Below are positions 20,461 to 21,244 of a stretch of 21,244 nt of DNA, one piece after another (positions within the stretch are counted from its first letter, which is position 1; each line of letters begins with the position of its first letter). This DNA comes from UBA5232 sp035370405 (GTDB taxonomy: Bacteria; Patescibacteriota; Dojkabacteria; SC72), in assembly GCA_035370405.1 (NCBI GenBank), contig DAOOVT010000013.1:1-21244 (forward strand), given 5' to 3'. The notes under the pieces are model-generated. The model was not told where the DNA came from. It worked only from the letters and a program-made list of their open reading frames with translations, and ran no database searches. Both the position numbers and the translations under genes were made by a program.

Positions 20461-20469
20461 TATTTAGTT

Positions 20470-20997
20470 ATGAATAAGGATAAACAAAAAAGTGAGAAAA
20501 AATCTAAAGAGAAAGAGCTAGAGGAAAAGCTTAAGCAATTAGCATTAGATATAGATAGGGTTGAAGATGAAAAGCTAGAAATACAGAATCAGTTGAAGAA
20601 AGCATTAGCTGATTATCACAACTTACTTAGAGATGTTGAAAAGAGACAGAGCCTTCAGTTTTTTCAATTAAAGAAGGCATTATGTGAAGAGGTGATACCG
20701 TCTCTTGACTCTATGTATCTTGCGATAAAAAGTGGAGAAGAGATGAAGCTTGGAGAAAAAGAAAAAGCATGGATGGATGGAATAGCGGGAATATTAGCAA
20801 ATCTCGAAAAATCTTTTGAGGGGATAGGATTGAAACAGTATTGGCCTAAAAAAGGTGATAATTTTGACAGCTCGATGCATGAGGCTGTCGCAGTCGTTGA
20901 GAATGGAGAAAGTGGAAAGATATTTGATGTCTTACAACCAGGATATATTCTCGACGATACTGTGGTAAGACAAGCTAGAGTTGTAGTGTCGAAATAA
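20470..20997 (+). CDS. grpE: nucleotide exchange factor GrpE
   Basis: A 175-residue GrpE, which releases ADP from DnaK. Residues 1-60 form a highly charged N-terminal coiled coil that drives dimerisation. Then come ALADYHNLLRDVEKRQ (45-60, the usual ADYENLRKR), VIPSLDSMYLAI (helical bundle), GLKQYWPKKGDNFDSSMHEAVAVVE (the beta-wing hinge with FDxxxHEAV) and the C-terminal VLQPGYILDDTVVRQARVVVSK. The usual D-N-L-E-R of the LPxLDNLERA helix is D-S-M-Y-L here. It lies between hrcA (17 nt) and dnaK (23 nt), the standard heat-shock order without dnaJ yet visible. No Shine-Dalgarno is seen. Confidence 0.95.
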   Translation: MNKDKQKSEKKSKEKELEEKLKQLALDIDRVEDEKLEIQNQLKKALADYHNLLRDVEKRQSLQFFQLKKALCEEVIPSLDSMYLAIKSGEEMKLGEKEKAWMDGIAGILANLEKSFEGIGLKQYWPKKGDNFDSSMHEAVAVVENGESGKIFDVLQPGYILDDTVVRQARVVVSK

Positions 20998-21020
20998 TAT
21001 AAATTTTTAAATATACAAAT

Positions 21021-21244
21021 ATGGGAAAAATAATAGGAATAGATCTTGGAACAACAAATTCTGCAATGGCATATATGGAGGGTGGAAAGCCTAATATTAT
21101 TGCTAATTCGCAAGGAGGTAGATTGACACCTTCTGTTGTTGCTGTAGATGATAAAGGAGAAATTTTAGTTGGGACTCCAGCTAAGAATCAGGCAATTATG
21201 AATCCTGAGGGAACGATCTACTCTGTGAAGAGATTGATAGGTAG
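21021..21244 (+). CDS. dnaK: molecular chaperone DnaK (Hsp70), 5' part only
   Basis: The first 74 codons of DnaK; the gene continues past the window edge. The phosphate-1 ATP-binding motif IIGIDLGTTNSAMAYMEGG (4-22) is complete, followed by NSQGGRLTPSVVAV (29-42), GTPAKNQAIMNPEGTIYSVKRLIG (51-74), all normal for the Hsp70 nucleotide-binding domain. It refolds proteins with GrpE and DnaJ and is third in the operon, controlled by the CIRCE-like operator before hrcA. The 23-nt gap after grpE is entirely A/T-rich and has no Shine-Dalgarno. Confidence 0.97.
   Translation, partial: MGKIIGIDLGTTNSAMAYMEGGKPNIIANSQGGRLTPSVVAVDDKGEILVGTPAKNQAIMNPEGTIYSVKRLIG

Noticed and set aside
20454..20469. TTAGCA before grpE as a second CIRCE
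   Set aside because: Only one half-site; no TGCTAA arm at the required distance.
1..21244. CRISPR arrays, insertion sequences, prophage or attachment sites
   Set aside because: No direct repeats at regular spacing, no transposase or integrase frames, and no terminal inverted repeats; every long interval is occupied by conserved core genes.

Overview
This is an AT-rich window (roughly one third G+C by eye) of very compact bacterial DNA using the standard code: TGA ends dnaG and rodZ, so the UGA=Gly codes of Gracilibacteria/Absconditabacteria are unlikely. Divergent, shortened core proteins, PEGA and RodZ-like envelope proteins, almost no Shine-Dalgarno sequences and unusual neighbourhoods around rpoBC fit a Patescibacteria (CPR) genome, perhaps Dojkabacteria- or Microgenomates-like. 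That placement is inference; no rRNA gene is present.

Layout. 9045 down to 6 is a minus-strand run: ftsK, rodZ-like, dnaG, a SAM methyltransferase with a C-terminal zinc ribbon, ksgA, a three-helix membrane protein, a MraY/WecA-superfamily membrane protein with altered catalytic motifs, and a PEGA-domain protein. 9046-9722 is a divergent control region that also holds a 56-codon membrane-protein gene with its own promoter, 5' hairpin, strong Shine-Dalgarno and terminator. 9723-17917 is plus-strand rpoB-rpoC-rpsL-rpsG, without rplKAJL upstream or fusA/tuf downstream. Converging on it, on the minus strand, are a family 2 glycosyltransferase and rplY (17923-19546). 19547-19726 is a divergent promoter region with a degenerate CIRCE-type operator, followed by the plus-strand heat-shock operon hrcA-grpE-dnaK; dnaK runs off the end.

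The genes cover chromosome replication and segregation (dnaG, ftsK), cell shape and envelope (rodZ, PEGA, MraY-like, GT2), transcription (rpoB, rpoC), ribosome components and maturation (rpsL, rpsG, rplY, ksgA) and chaperones with their repressor. I see no phage, transposon, CRISPR or tRNA.

The most interesting signals are regulatory. Many starts have a -10-like hexamer (TATAAT, TATTAT, TAAAAT or TAGCAT) only 7-11 nt upstream and no Shine-Dalgarno, the architecture expected of leaderless mRNAs. By contrast the 56-codon gene and rpoC have perfect AGGAGG sites. hrcA has an almost textbook promoter with an operator of exact CIRCE geometry but changed inner arm bases. At protein level, substitutions fall in the rifampicin pocket of RpoB, the trigger loop of RpoC, the NLPY motif of KsgA and the aspartate motifs of the MraY-like protein.
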